NCBI GenBank assembly: GCA_016278725.1
Contig: JADQBG010000011.1
Span: 62,001 to 126,000, forward strand
DNA from: Actinomycetota bacterium
GTDB lineage: Bacteria > Actinomycetota > Thermoleophilia > RBG-16-64-13
Reading direction: 5' to 3'
DNA length: 64,000 bases
This document shows positions 17,196 through 27,551 of the stretch, piece after piece; the stretch's first letter is position 1, and every line of letters begins with the position of its first letter. The notes below the pieces were generated by a model, which did no database searches, was not told the origin of the DNA, and worked only from the letters and a program-made list of their open reading frames with translations. Both the position numbers and the translations under genes were made by a program.

Positions 17196-18470
17196 TCAGC
17201 CGCCAAAATCCCCGTTCCGCTGCGGCCGCCAAACCCGCGTCGGCCTTACCCTCTCCTCCGGATTGGCCCGCCAGAAGAAGAAGGCAGATAGCGCGACGGC
17301 CACGGCCGCCACCCCCCAGATCATGTTGTAGCCCCGGGTCTCGGTGAGGAACGGAGCGCTGGCGTCGATGGCAATCCCGGCGATCACCGGGGAAACGATC
17401 ACCGCCAAGGCGCGGGCCATGGAAAAGTAACCGGTGAACTGCCCGTAACGCCCGCGCGGAACCATGTTGACGAAGATGGCGTAGGGCAGGGTGAGCACGG
17501 TCGAGCCCCCCAATCCGAAGATCGGCAGCAAGAAGAACCCCAGGCGCAGATCGCGCAGGAAGAAGCCGATCACGCAGCCCACGAAGTACACCGCCATCCC
17601 AATCCACATTATGCGGGTGCGCCCGAAGCGGTCTCCCAAGTAGCCGCTGAGGATGGCGGCGGCGACATGGACCACCCCGACCACCCCAAGCAAGAGCGCG
17701 CCGGTCCGGGTATCGGCCCCCAACGCGTAGAGAAAGTAGAGCATGATGAACGGGCGAATGCCGGAGATGGTGGCCTCCCAGAGGAAGTTCGCGACCAGGA
17801 AGCGCCGGATACCGACTCGCCCCACCAGCGAAGAGGCAATGTCGCGCAGGCCGGCGCTGAAGCCGAGCGACACCGCCGCGTCCTCGGGATCGGGGGTGGG
17901 TTCCTTGATGGTCGCCACCGTGACGAAGGTGACCACCATGATCAAGCCCGCCGCGCCCAGGAAAGGCAGCGGTTGCCACAGGTCGAAGAGAATGCCGCCA
18001 ACGAGCATGCCGAAGAACATCCCCCCTCCCCGCATGAAGTTCTGCGCCCCCTGGATGCGCCCCTGCTGCTCGAGCGGAGCGACGTCGGGGAGCAGCGATT
18101 GGTAAGGCGAGGTGTAGAGGTGATAGGCGGCGAAGAAGAGGAAGGTGATCACCGCGAGCGGGATGAAACCCTCTTGAAAAGGCGCGAGGATCAGGGCAGC
18201 GGCGATGAAGGGTGCCGAGAAGATCATGAAGGGCTCCCGCCGCCCCCAGCGGGTCCAGATGCGGTCGCTCATGTATCCACCCAAAAGCGGGATGGCCAGG
18301 CCGAAAATACCTTCACCGCCGATGGCAAATCCGATCAGTGTGGCGGAAGAAGTATAGGCGGCAAGCAGCAGCGGCAGGTAGGTGGTGACCACCGAGAGCG
18401 CGGTGGAAGAGCCCAGCGTGGCCGCCGTAAGCTCGAGCATCCCCCGCAGCGTCAGGCGCTCCTTCTCCAT
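17196..18470 (-). CDS. MFS transporter, 12 transmembrane segments
   Basis: This 424-residue protein belongs to the major facilitator superfamily; the first half resembles the sugar:cation (GPH/SLC45-like) branch, with GGYMSDRIWTRWGRREPFMI between helices 2 and 3 and a second-half counterpart GYLGDRFGRTRIM. The substrate cannot be read from sequence. ATG at 18470 is chosen because it begins the conserved KERLTLRGMLELTAAT stretch and follows the glycerate kinase stop by 16 bp; longer starts overlap that gene. Linkage to glycerate kinase makes an organic acid or sugar acid a reasonable guess only. Confidence 0.85.
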   Translation of the reverse strand: MEKERLTLRGMLELTAATLGSSTALSVVTTYLPLLLAAYTSSATLIGFAIGGEGIFGLAIPLLGGYMSDRIWTRWGRREPFMIFSAPFIAAALILAPFQEGFIPLAVITFLFFAAYHLYTSPYQSLLPDVAPLEQQGRIQGAQNFMRGGGMFFGMLVGGILFDLWQPLPFLGAAGLIMVVTFVTVATIKEPTPDPEDAAVSLGFSAGLRDIASSLVGRVGIRRFLVANFLWEATISGIRPFIMLYFLYALGADTRTGALLLGVVGVVHVAAAILSGYLGDRFGRTRIMWIGMAVYFVGCVIGFFLRDLRLGFFLLPIFGLGGSTVLTLPYAIFVNMVPRGRYGQFTGYFSMARALAVIVSPVIAGIAIDASAPFLTETRGYNMIWGVAAVAVALSAFFFWRANPEERVRPTRVWRPQRNGDFGG

Positions 18471-18486
18471 GACGGCCCCCGGGGGG

Positions 18487-19845
<1,359 letters not shown>

Positions 19846-19851
19846 CGGCCG

Positions 19852-19857
19852 ATTCTA
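19852..19857 (-). promoter_or_regulatory. Candidate -10 box, leaderless glycerate kinase
   Basis: TAGAAT on the minus strand ends 6 nt before the first of two tandem ATG codons. No -35 element is evident. Confidence 0.35.
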
Positions 19858-19864
19858 GCAAACC

Positions 19865-20452
19865 CTACCCCTTGGCCCGCGCATACTGCTTGGCCACGAA
19901 GTCCCAGTTGATCACGTTGAAGAACGCATCGATGTACTTGGGGCGCGCGTTACGGTAGTCGATGTAGTAGGCGTGCTCCCAAACGTCCATGGTGAGCAGG
20001 GCGGTCTGGCCGTGCGCGAGCGGCAGATCGGCGTTCATGGTGTCGGTGACCTTGAGCTTGCCGCCCTCCATCACCAACCAGGCCCAACCCGAGCCAAAGC
20101 GCCCTGCGCCTGCCTGGCTGAACTCCTCCTTGAAATTGGCGAAGGAGCCGAACTCGCTCTTGATGGCTTCCGCCAGCTCACCGGAGGGTTCGCCGCCACC
20201 GTCCGGAGACATGCAGTTCCAGTAGAAGGTGTGATTCCAGACCTGAGCGGCGTTGTTGAAGAGACCGCCTTTCGCCGACTTGATGATCTCGTCCAAGTCC
20301 TTGCCGGCATTCTCCGTGCCTTCGATCATCGAGTTGGTCTTCTCGACGTAGGCGTTGTGGTGTTTGTCGTGATGAAACTCCAGGGTCTCGGCGCTGATGT
20401 GGGGCTCCAGGGCGTCCTTGGCGTAGGGCAGGTCCGGAAGCTCAAAGGCCAT
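19865..20452 (-). CDS. sodB: Superoxide dismutase, Fe/Mn family
   Basis: This cytoplasmic enzyme disproportionates superoxide. The 195-residue sequence has all metal ligands: His27, His74 (WNHTFYWN), Asp156 and His160 (DVWEHAYYIDYRN). The GGGEPSGELAEAI segment and general look are closer to iron-type enzymes, but metal choice is uncertain. ATG 20452 follows GGAGGG at good spacing; longer starts lack one and add unrelated residues. Its presence in an otherwise anaerobic gene set suggests at least transient oxygen exposure. Confidence 0.96.
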   Translation of the reverse strand: MAFELPDLPYAKDALEPHISAETLEFHHDKHHNAYVEKTNSMIEGTENAGKDLDEIIKSAKGGLFNNAAQVWNHTFYWNCMSPDGGGEPSGELAEAIKSEFGSFANFKEEFSQAGAGRFGSGWAWLVMEGGKLKVTDTMNADLPLAHGQTALLTMDVWEHAYYIDYRNARPKYIDAFFNVINWDFVAKQYARAKG

Positions 20453-20661
20453 CTCTTTCCCTCCTCTGGATTGGGTGATGCCTGATCGGGCAATCGCCGC
20501 AAGGTCTACCCCCGGCCCTTCGTCGGCCAAACGAAGTCGCCACCGGCCCGGCCGGTGCTCCGCTCGTGCCATTTGTCCGCGCCAGACAATTCTGGATCCC
20601 GGTTTTGCGGGAGGTTCGAGACAGGAAGAACCCGAGAGAGCACCACATCGGAGGGCGGATC

Positions 20662-21198
20662 ATGAACCTAAAAGGCAAGCGCATAGTCATCCTCGCGGAA
20701 CGGCAGTACGAGGACCTGGAGCTCTGGTATCCCAAGCTTCGGCTGGAGGAAGCCGGGGCGGAGGTGGTGATCGCCGGGACCGGCAAAGCCGAATACGCCT
20801 CCAAGCACGGCTACCCTGTGCGGGTGGACGCGAACGTGGGCGATCTGCCCCCCGCCGACTTTGCCGGCGTGGTGGTACCCGGCGGCTGGGCCCCCGACTA
20901 TCTGCGCCGAGATCAAAAGGTCACGGCTTTCGTGGCCGCGATGGACGCAGCGGGCAAACTGGTCGCCGCCATCTGTCACGGGGGCAGCGTCCTGGTATCG
21001 GCGGGGATTCTGCGCGGACGCCAAATGACGTCGGTCACGGCGATACGCGACGACCTCGTCAATGCCGGAGCCACCTGGGTAGATGCCGAAACCGTGGTGG
21101 ACCGTAACCTGGTCAGCGCCCGCCGTCCGGACGACCTACCGGCGTTCCTGCCCGCCATAATCGCCGTTCTCGCCGAGGAGCCCAACGAAGAGCCCTAG
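20662..21198 (+). CDS. DJ-1/PfpI family protein
   Basis: This 178-residue protein belongs to the PfpI branch of the DJ-1 superfamily. It shows the nucleophile elbow AICHGGSV, with the reactive cysteine after an Ala-Ile, and VVVPGGWAPDYLR. Family members are described as proteases, deglycases or chaperones, and the activity here cannot be assigned. ATG 20662 is supported by GGAGGG about 7 nt upstream. It is alone on the plus strand and divergent from sod, so a stress role is plausible. Confidence 0.88.
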   Translation: MNLKGKRIVILAERQYEDLELWYPKLRLEEAGAEVVIAGTGKAEYASKHGYPVRVDANVGDLPPADFAGVVVPGGWAPDYLRRDQKVTAFVAAMDAAGKLVAAICHGGSVLVSAGILRGRQMTSVTAIRDDLVNAGATWVDAETVVDRNLVSARRPDDLPAFLPAIIAVLAEEPNEEP

Positions 21199-21205
21199 CG
21201 ACTGT

Positions 21206-21229
21206 GGGCGGGCCGCCTAAGGCCCGCCC
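21206..21229. terminator. Hairpin between convergent genes
   Basis: A perfect 9-bp stem GGGCGGGCC/GGCCCGCCC (21206-21214 with 21221-21229) and a 6-nt loop lie between the convergent pfpI-like gene and the 90-residue hypothetical gene, whose stop lies in the loop. There is no T tract, so it may act as a bidirectional 3'-end hairpin rather than a classical terminator. Confidence 0.4.
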
Positions 21230-21489
21230 CAACTCTCGGCCTCGCGCATGATGCCTTCCACCAGATTGGCCACCCCCCGGTCGAGGTCCTGGTCGTCGAC
21301 CTCGAGCCCCTTTTCCATTGCCAGCGTCGCCAGCATCTGGCGAAGCGCCGCCACGCCGGATCGCCAGATCACCCCGTCGAAACGATAGTGCTCCGGAGTG
21401 AGTCCCAGAGTTTCCCGGTAACGGGGATGGTCCTTCAGAAACCATCCGGTTAGCCGCATGCTCGGCGGTCGAAAATCTTCCGTCGACAT
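21217..21489 (-). CDS. Hypothetical protein, 90 aa
   Basis: I do not recognise this family. ATG 21489 is preceded by GAGGTGA at 5-nt spacing, a strong ribosome site that argues for a real gene. The product is soluble, with WFLKDHPRYRETLGLTPEHYRF followed by an alpha-helical second half (RSGVAALRQMLATLAMEKG, DLDRGVANLVEGIMREAE). There is no cysteine pair, membrane segment or signal. It lies between pfpI and the cyclic diphosphoglycerate synthetase gene, 39 bp downstream of the latter. Confidence 0.7.
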   Translation of the reverse strand: MSTEDFRPPSMRLTGWFLKDHPRYRETLGLTPEHYRFDGVIWRSGVAALRQMLATLAMEKGLEVDDQDLDRGVANLVEGIMREAESWGGP

Positions 21490-21528
21490 GGCAGTCACCT
21501 CGCGCCGGCAGTCTTGCGAATCTCCCCG

Positions 21529-22872
21529 CTACCCAAGCAGGTTCCTATCCCGCAGGAAGGCCTCGACCAGGGTGGAAAGACGCGGTTCCTCCATCTCCTG
21601 CAACTCGTAGTCCACCTGAACCAGCGACGGGCCCACCTCTATCAGCTTGCCCAGGTCGATAGGCGTCGCGCTGACCACCACCTCCGACGGGACCGCGGCG
21701 AGCGTGGCCTCCAGATCGGCGAGTTGCGAGGGGAAATAGCCCACGGCGGGCAGGATCGGGCCCAGGTGAGGGTACTTCTCGAAGATGGCGGCGATCTCAC
21801 CCACGGCGTACGGCCGGGGATCGATCAGACTGCGGGCGCCCTCCTGCAGCGCCGCCTCCGCCCCGGCGCCGGTCTCCATGCCGCCGTGAGTCAGGGTGGG
21901 ACCGTCTTCGATTACCAACACGTCGCGGCCTTTGATTCTGGCGCCGTCGCCTTCGCCTTTCAAAGTGATGTGCGAGCGCGCCATGACCACGTGCGCCTCG
22001 GGATTCACCTCGGCGATGGTCTTTAGCACTCGGGCGACGTTCTCCTCCGGTGCGGAGCCGACCTTGTTCACCACGAGGATGTCCGCCCTGCGCAGGTTGA
22101 CCTCCCCCGGGTGATACTCGCACTCGTGTCCCGGGCGAAACGGATCGAGCACCACGATGTCCAGATCGGGACGGACAAAGGGAAAGTCGTTATTGCCCCC
22201 GTCCCAGATGATCAGGTCGGCTTCCGCCTGCGCCTGCTTCACCACGGCTTCGTAGTCCACCCCCCCGTAGACGACCAACCCCCGGCGCAGATGCGGCTCA
22301 TAGTCTTCGCGTTCCTCGATGGTGGCATGGTGCCGCTCTAGGTCCTCGAGTTCGGCGAAACGTTGCACGCGCTGCTCCACGAGATTGCCGTAGGGCATGG
22401 GATGGCGGATGACCACCGGGTGCACGTCCAGGGAGATCAAGAGATCGGCGAGAAAGCGAGAGGTCTGGCTCTTGCCCGCCCCGGTCCGGACCGCGGTCAC
22501 CGCGATGACCGGCACCTCCGCCGGCACCATGGTCGAGTCGGGGCCGAGCAGCCTGAAGTCGGCGCCCGCGGCCAGCGCCCGGGAAGCCTGGTGCATCACG
22601 TACTCGTGAGAAACGTCGCTGTAGGCGAAAACCACTTCGTCGGCTTCTTCGTCGCGCACGGTGCGCTCCAAATCCTCCTCGGGAACGATGGGGATCCCCT
22701 CGGGATAGCCCTCCCCGGCGAGTTCCGCGGGGTAGCGCCGTTTTTCGATACCGGGGATCTGGGCGGCGGTAAAGGCGACCACCCGAGTGGTGGGGTCGCC
22801 CCGGAAGACGGTATTGAAGTTGTGGAAATCGCGCCCCGCCGCCCCCATGATAATCACCCGTCGCTCGTCCAC
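21529..22872 (-). CDS. Cyclic 2,3-diphosphoglycerate synthetase homologue
   Basis: The 447-residue protein resembles the archaeal cyclic 2,3-diphosphoglycerate synthetase family, which closes 2,3-bisphosphoglycerate to a thermoprotectant cyclic diphosphate using ATP. It has an N-terminal nucleotide-binding stretch RVIIMGAAGRDFHNFN, a P-loop TAVRTGAGKSQTSR (about 126-139) and a central metal-type region IIWDGGNNDFPF. GTG 22872 has GAGGAG 7 nt upstream. Bacterial members are poorly characterised and may do something else. The nearby glycerate 2-kinase and pgk/gpmI genes fit a three-carbon phosphoglycerate role. Confidence 0.78.
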   Translation of the reverse strand: MDERRVIIMGAAGRDFHNFNTVFRGDPTTRVVAFTAAQIPGIEKRRYPAELAGEGYPEGIPIVPEEDLERTVRDEEADEVVFAYSDVSHEYVMHQASRALAAGADFRLLGPDSTMVPAEVPVIAVTAVRTGAGKSQTSRFLADLLISLDVHPVVIRHPMPYGNLVEQRVQRFAELEDLERHHATIEEREDYEPHLRRGLVVYGGVDYEAVVKQAQAEADLIIWDGGNNDFPFVRPDLDIVVLDPFRPGHECEYHPGEVNLRRADILVVNKVGSAPEENVARVLKTIAEVNPEAHVVMARSHITLKGEGDGARIKGRDVLVIEDGPTLTHGGMETGAGAEAALQEGARSLIDPRPYAVGEIAAIFEKYPHLGPILPAVGYFPSQLADLEATLAAVPSEVVVSATPIDLGKLIEVGPSLVQVDYELQEMEEPRLSTLVEAFLRDRNLLG

Positions 22873-22971
22873 GCGGCACTCCTCTCGTTCCTTGAGTAAG
22901 ACGTCTTCCCCAGACAGCGTCGGACGGGGAAGCCACGACCCTTCTTCCCCAAAAGACTCCTAGATATGGCG

Positions 22972-23001
22972 AAGGCCCTTTCCTGTACGGAAAGGGCCCT
23001 T
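22972..23001 (-). terminator. Hairpin after rnpB
   Basis: On the minus strand a GGGCCCTTTCC/GGAAAGGGCC-type stem with a 6-nt loop immediately follows the RNase P RNA. The following T run is poor, but the position fits 3'-end formation. Confidence 0.5.
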
Positions 23002-23002
23002 C

Positions 23003-23368
23003 ACGACAGCAGCCCTGTAAGCCGGATTCTGTCAGCGGTAGCCATCCATCTGGGACGCGTGTTGCCACGCATCTCCGTGCGGCCAACCCGGAAGCATCGG
23101 GCGAGCAGCCCTCGAACGCTCCCCTATTCGGCCTTGCACCGGGTGGGGTTTGCCTAGCCGCCGTGTCACCACGGCGCTGGTGCGCTCTTACCGCACCTTT
23201 TCACCTTTACAGCCAACGCACGTGGCGTGGCGTGCCGTGTATTTCTGTGGCACTTTCCCGCGGGTTTCCCCGGCTGGACGTTATCCAGCACCCTGCTCTT
23301 CGGTGTCCGGACTTTCCTCGACGGTCTCCGTCCTCGGACGAGAGGCCGCCGCGACTACCCGGGCTGCA
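23003..23368 (-). ncRNA. rnpB: RNase P RNA (bacterial class A)
   Basis: This is the catalytic RNA of RNase P, which matures tRNA 5' ends. On the minus strand I can see the conserved GAGGAAAGTCCGGAC of P4/CRI, GGTAAGAGCGCACC, the GCAAACCCCACCCGGTGCAA region and the 3' conserved ACAGAATCCGGCTTACAG. Helix P1 is formed by GCAGCCC at 23367-23361 and GGGCTGC at 23015-23009, which sets the ends within a few nucleotides. Length is about 365 nt. A TATAAT box lies 7 nt upstream, and the gene lies between oppF and the cyclic diphosphoglycerate synthetase gene. Confidence 0.95.
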
Positions 23369-23374
23369 CGGCAG

Positions 23375-23380
23375 ATTATA
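23375..23380 (-). promoter_or_regulatory. -10 box of rnpB
   Basis: A perfect TATAAT lies 7 nt upstream of the inferred RNA 5' end. The -35 region would overlap the oppF stop codon and is not recognisable. Confidence 0.6.
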
Positions 23381-23397
23381 CCGCCAAGCGGTGCACC

Positions 23398-24444
23398 CTA
23401 ACTGAGCGCCCGTGACTCGTGATCGAGCGGGAAGTAACAGGCGGCGGAGTGACCATGCCCGTGATCTTCCATGGGAGGCATCTGCTGGGTACAGATCGGC
23501 TGCGCCCGGAAACAGCGCGTGTGGAAGACGCAACCGGTCGGCGGGTGATCGGGGCTGGGCACATCGCCCTCGAGCACCTTGTGCACCCGCTTCTTCTCCA
23601 GCACGGGGTCGGGAATGGGGATGGCCGCGAGCAGACCGAAGGTGTAAGGATGGACGGGGTTCTGGTAGAGTTCCTCGCTCGGCGCGATCTCCACGATCTT
23701 CCCCAGGTACATCACCGCCACCCGGTTCGAGATGTGCTTGACCACGGAAAGGTCATGGGCGATGAAGAGATAGGCCAGGTTGAACTCCTGCTGCAGGCGG
23801 TCCAGCAGATTGAGCATCTGCGCCTGGATCGAGACATCGAGGGCCGAAACCGGCTCGTCGCAGATGATCAGTTTGGGATTGAGAGCGAGCGCCCGGGCGA
23901 GTCCGATCCGTTGGCGCTGTCCGCCGGAGAACTCGTGCGGATAGCGGTTGGTGAAGTTGGGGTTCAGGCCGACGATATCGAGCAGTTCCCGCACCCGTCC
24001 TTTGCGTTCCCTGCGCTTGCCGATGCTGTGAATCGCCAGAGGCTCCCCCACGATAGTGCCCACGGTCATCCGCGGATTGAGGGAAGCGTAGGGGTCCTGA
24101 AACACGATCTGCATCTCCCGGCGCACACTCTGGAGTTCCGACCGCTTCAGTTCGGTCAACTCCTGTCCCTCGAAGACGACGCTGCCCGAGGTAGGCTTGT
24201 AGAGCTGCAGGATGCAACGGCCGGTGGTGCTCTTGCCGCAGCCGGATTCTCCCACCAGTCCGAGGGTCTCGCCGGTGTCCAGTTCGAAGCTAACGCCCTC
24301 GACCGCGTGGATATAGCCAACCGTGCGTTGAAAGACGATCCCCGACGTAATCGGAAATCGCTTGACCAAGTCTTTCACCCGCAGAAGGGGACCCTCGTAG
24401 GTCTTGGCGGGGGTGACTCGGAGTTCTTCGGTAACCGTGGGCAC
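23398..24444 (-). CDS. oppF: Oligopeptide ABC transporter ATP-binding protein OppF
   Basis: One of two ATPase subunits energising peptide import. The 348 residues contain Walker [10 protein letters not shown] (65-73), the signature [15 protein letters not shown], Walker [13 protein letters not shown] and the C-terminal oligopeptide-transporter extension with CVFHTRC. GTG at 24444 has AGAGGGAGA upstream. It is the last gene of the oppB-oppC-oppD-oppF run and ends where the rnpB promoter begins. Nickel/dipeptide transporters share this structure, so substrate is uncertain. Confidence 0.95.
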   Translation of the reverse strand: MPTVTEELRVTPAKTYEGPLLRVKDLVKRFPITSGIVFQRTVGYIHAVEGVSFELDTGETLGLVGESGCGKSTTGRCILQLYKPTSGSVVFEGQELTELKRSELQSVRREMQIVFQDPYASLNPRMTVGTIVGEPLAIHSIGKRRERKGRVRELLDIVGLNPNFTNRYPHEFSGGQRQRIGLARALALNPKLIICDEPVSALDVSIQAQMLNLLDRLQQEFNLAYLFIAHDLSVVKHISNRVAVMYLGKIVEIAPSEELYQNPVHPYTFGLLAAIPIPDPVLEKKRVHKVLEGDVPSPDHPPTGCVFHTRCFRAQPICTQQMPPMEDHGHGHSAACYFPLDHESRALS

Positions 24445-24456
24445 GCTCTCCCTCTC

Positions 24457-25446
24457 TTACTTCTCTCGGGAATCCCGGTAGTGCCAACACGCGACCAGAT
24501 GACCCGGGCCGCCGTCGTACGGCGCGAGCGGGGGTTCCTTGTCCACGCAGATCTGGGTCGCATAGCGGCAGCGCGGGTGAAAACGGCACCCGGAAGGCGG
24601 ATTTACCAGGTCGGGCGGCAGACCGGGAATGTTCGCCAGTTCGCGCCGGCGGGTGTCGTCCAACCGGGGAATCGACCCGAGCAAGGCCTCGGTGTAAGGG
24701 TGCTGGGGGTTTCCGAAAAGTTCGTCGGTGTCGGTGTGCTCGACAATCTTGCCCGCGTACATGACTACGATGTCGTCGCTCACTCCGGCGACCACGCCCA
24801 GGTCGTGCGTGATCAGGAGCATGGCCATCCCGAACTGATCCTGCAGTTGCTCGAGCAGATCGATGATCTGCGCCTGAATGGTCACGTCGAGTGCGGTGGT
24901 GGGTTCGTCGGCGATCAGCAGCTTGGGGTCGCAGGAAAGGGCCATGGCGATCATCACCCTCTGGCGCATGCCTCCCGAGAACTGGTGGGGATAGTCGTCC
25001 AGGCGGTTGCGGCCCGCGGGGATCCCCACGGCGTCCATCAATTCCACCGCCCGCTCCTGGGCTTCCTGCTTGCTCATGCCCAGATGGATTCTCATGCCCT
25101 CGGTCAGCTGATAACCGATGCGCAAGACCGGGTTGAGTGAGGTCATCGGGTCCTGAAAGATCATGGCGATGTCGTTGCCGCGAATGGACTGCAGCTGTCT
25201 CTCCGAGGCTTTCGTCAAATCCTTGCCTTCAAAGAGGATCTCGCCTTCGACGATCCTGCCCGGCGGCATGGGAATCAGTTTCATGATGGTCATGGCGCCG
25301 ACCGACTTGCCGCAGCCGCTTTCCCCCACGATACCGAGTGTCTTACCCCGGTCGACCGTGTAGCTGATGCCGTCGACGGCGTGCACGACCCCCTCTCTGG
25401 TAAAGAAGTGCGTGCGTAGGTTGTTGATCTCGAGCAGGTGGCTCAA
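24457..25446 (-). CDS. oppD: Oligopeptide ABC transporter ATP-binding protein OppD
   Basis: This is the second ATPase subunit (329 aa), with Walker [10 protein letters not shown] (41-49), signature [15 protein letters not shown], Walker [15 protein letters not shown] and the C-terminal [11 protein letters not shown] motif found in Opp/Dpp ATPases. Its start overlaps the oppC stop by 4 bp and oppF follows after 12 bp, so the subunits are translationally coupled. Confidence 0.95.
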   Translation of the reverse strand: MSHLLEINNLRTHFFTREGVVHAVDGISYTVDRGKTLGIVGESGCGKSVGAMTIMKLIPMPPGRIVEGEILFEGKDLTKASERQLQSIRGNDIAMIFQDPMTSLNPVLRIGYQLTEGMRIHLGMSKQEAQERAVELMDAVGIPAGRNRLDDYPHQFSGGMRQRVMIAMALSCDPKLLIADEPTTALDVTIQAQIIDLLEQLQDQFGMAMLLITHDLGVVAGVSDDIVVMYAGKIVEHTDTDELFGNPQHPYTEALLGSIPRLDDTRRRELANIPGLPPDLVNPPSGCRFHPRCRYATQICVDKEPPLAPYDGGPGHLVACWHYRDSREK

Positions 25447-26438
25447 CGGGTCTCCCGAGTGCGGGGGTCGATCGCGTCCCGGAAACCGTCGCCCACGAAG
25501 TTGAAGGCCAGTACCGTGACGGCGATGAAGATTGCGGGCAGGAAGATCAGCCAGGGGTGCGAGCGCAGGCCCTGATAACCCTCGAGCGCCATGGTGCCCC
25601 AGGAGGCATTCGGCGCCGAGATGCCCAGACCGAGAAACGACAGGGTGGCCTCACCGATGATGTTGGCCGGTATCTCGAGAAACAGGGCGATGACGATGAT
25701 GCCAAGCGTGTTGGGCAGCAGATGGCGGAACATGATCCGTCCCCGGGAAGCGCCCAGAGCGCGCCCCGCCTCCACATACTCGTTCTGCTTTAGGGTGAGG
25801 ATCTGCCCGCGCACCAGGCGCGACGGTGTCAGCCACGACACGACGGCCAGGGCGAGCAGCATCGGCCCGATGCCCCCGCCCAGGATGACCAGGAGAATGA
25901 TGGCGAATGGCAGATAGGGCAGGCCATAGAGAATGTCGACAAAGCGCATCATGCCGTCGTCCAGAATGCCGCCGACAAAACCGGCCACCGAGCCGTAGAT
26001 CACCCCCACCGCCAAGATGATCCCGCTGGCGGCAACCGCCACGAGCAACGAAACCCGGCTCGCCATCGCCATCCGCACGAAGAGGTCCCGCCCGAACATG
26101 TCGGTGCCCATCCAGTGGTCCGCGTTCGGTAGCTGGTGGGCGACGGAATAATTGATCTCGGCAAACCCGTACGGACGCAGATACGGCCCGACAATGGCAT
26201 ACGCCAGCAGCAGAAAGAGGAAGGCGGTGGCTGCCATCGCGGCCTGGTTCCGCACGTAACGCCGGAGAACGTCCCCCCAAAGGGTGCGCTGCTCGGGATA
26301 GAGCAGTTCGCCGGCCTCCGCCACACCGGTGGCCGCCACGGTCGCCAATTTGGTTTGCTCCGGGAGATAGCCCGGGTCCTCCGGATAGACCCGATGTCCG
26401 GGCTTGTCTCCGGTGTACAGTCCTCTGTCGTCAGCCAT
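25443..26438 (-). CDS. oppC: Oligopeptide ABC transporter permease OppC
   Basis: The inner-membrane permease (331 aa) has a long N-terminal cytoplasmic extension of about 70 residues before the first membrane helix (AMAATAFLFLLLAYAIVGPYL), then the OppC-type sequence HWMGTDMFGRDLFVRM and the EAA loop EAGRALGASRGRIMFRHLLPN. It overlaps oppB by 1 bp and oppD by 4 bp. Confidence 0.95.
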   Translation of the reverse strand: MADDRGLYTGDKPGHRVYPEDPGYLPEQTKLATVAATGVAEAGELLYPEQRTLWGDVLRRYVRNQAAMAATAFLFLLLAYAIVGPYLRPYGFAEINYSVAHQLPNADHWMGTDMFGRDLFVRMAMASRVSLLVAVAASGIILAVGVIYGSVAGFVGGILDDGMMRFVDILYGLPYLPFAIILLVILGGGIGPMLLALAVVSWLTPSRLVRGQILTLKQNEYVEAGRALGASRGRIMFRHLLPNTLGIIVIALFLEIPANIIGEATLSFLGLGISAPNASWGTMALEGYQGLRSHPWLIFLPAIFIAVTVLAFNFVGDGFRDAIDPRTRETR

Positions 26439-27355
26439 CAGTCGTACCTGATGCGCGGGTCCAGGAAACCGTAGAGAATGTCGACCACCAGATTCGCAAG
26501 AACGATCACCGCCGATAGGATGACCGCAAGCCCGAGGACGATCGAGTAGTCGCGGTTGGTCACGCTATCCACGAAATAGCGGCCCATGCCCGGTATGGAG
26601 AAGATGTACTCGGTCAGAAAGCTGCCGGTCACCAGAAAGCCGAGCAGCGGTCCCGCCTGGGTCACGACCGGGATTAGCGAATTGCGCAGCACATGCCGCC
26701 ACACCACTTTGCCCCACGGAAGTCCCTTGGCCTTGGCCGTGCGAACGTAATCCTGCTGCAGCGTCTCGAGCATGGCGCTGCGGGTAAGCCTTGCGAAGTA
26801 AGCGGTGAAACCGGTGCCCAGAGCGATGATGGGCAAGACCATGCGCTCGGTGTCTCCCCAGCCGAACGCGGGGAAAAAGCTCCAGCGCACGGAAAAGAAA
26901 TAAATCAGAAGAGGGGCGATGATGATGACCGGGATGGCCCAGCCGATACTCGCAACGAAGATGGCCAGGTAATCGGCCCAAGAGTTGTGCCTGAGTGCCG
27001 CGATCACCCCCAGCGGCACGCCTATGACCATTGCGAGAGTGAAGCTGCCGAGGCCCAGTTGCATGCTCACCGGGAACGCGTTGCCGACGATGCTGGTCAC
27101 CGTCCGGCCCCGCTGGGTCATGCTGACGCCCAAGTCTCCCTGAACGGCATGGTAGATGTAGCGGGCGTACTGGATGTACCAGGGGTCGTCCAAGCCGTAC
27201 TTCTCGTTCAGATTGTCCACGATCTGTTGCGGGAGCGATACCTCGCGAGTGAAGGGTCCCCCGGGAATCGCCTTCATCAGCAGAAACGAAAACAGGACCA
27301 CGGTCAGCAGAACCGGAATAGTCCAGAGTATTCGGCGAATGATGTACTTGGCCAC
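26438..27355 (-). CDS. oppB: Oligopeptide ABC transporter permease OppB
   Basis: The partner permease (305 aa) begins with the typical MAKYIIRRILWTIPVLLTVV first helix and carries the EAA-loop VRTAKAKGLPWGKVVWRHVLRN and the C-terminal NLVVDILYGFLDPRIRYD, a hallmark of OppB/DppB. It starts about 196 bp downstream of oppA; the hairpin in that gap may separate high-level oppA expression from the rest. Confidence 0.95.
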   Translation of the reverse strand: MAKYIIRRILWTIPVLLTVVLFSFLLMKAIPGGPFTREVSLPQQIVDNLNEKYGLDDPWYIQYARYIYHAVQGDLGVSMTQRGRTVTSIVGNAFPVSMQLGLGSFTLAMVIGVPLGVIAALRHNSWADYLAIFVASIGWAIPVIIIAPLLIYFFSVRWSFFPAFGWGDTERMVLPIIALGTGFTAYFARLTRSAMLETLQQDYVRTAKAKGLPWGKVVWRHVLRNSLIPVVTQAGPLLGFLVTGSFLTEYIFSIPGMGRYFVDSVTNRDYSIVLGLAVILSAVIVLANLVVDILYGFLDPRIRYD

Positions 27356-27502
27356 GGTTTCCTTGGTCTAGCTTGATTTCAAAAGGCCGACCGGCAGATG
27401 GATCGACGCATTATGTCACAACTTTCGGCGCACGAAGAGCCGTTCGTGGAGCAGCAATCATGGTCGCAAGCGAACCATCGAAGGCGAGAGAAGGCAAAGG
27501 AA

Positions 27503-27528
27503 GGGAGCGCCGCTAATGCGGCGCTCCC
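27503..27528. terminator. Perfect hairpin in the oppA-oppB gap
   Basis: An 11-bp perfect stem (GGGAGCGCCGC with its complement) and a TAAT/ATTA loop lie 24 bp after oppA. On the minus strand only a mixed TTCCTTTG follows, so it may be a weak terminator or 3' mRNA stabiliser for oppA. On the plus strand it is followed by TTTT. Confidence 0.6.
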
Positions 27529-27551
27529 TTTTGCCTCGATAGAGCAGCCGC

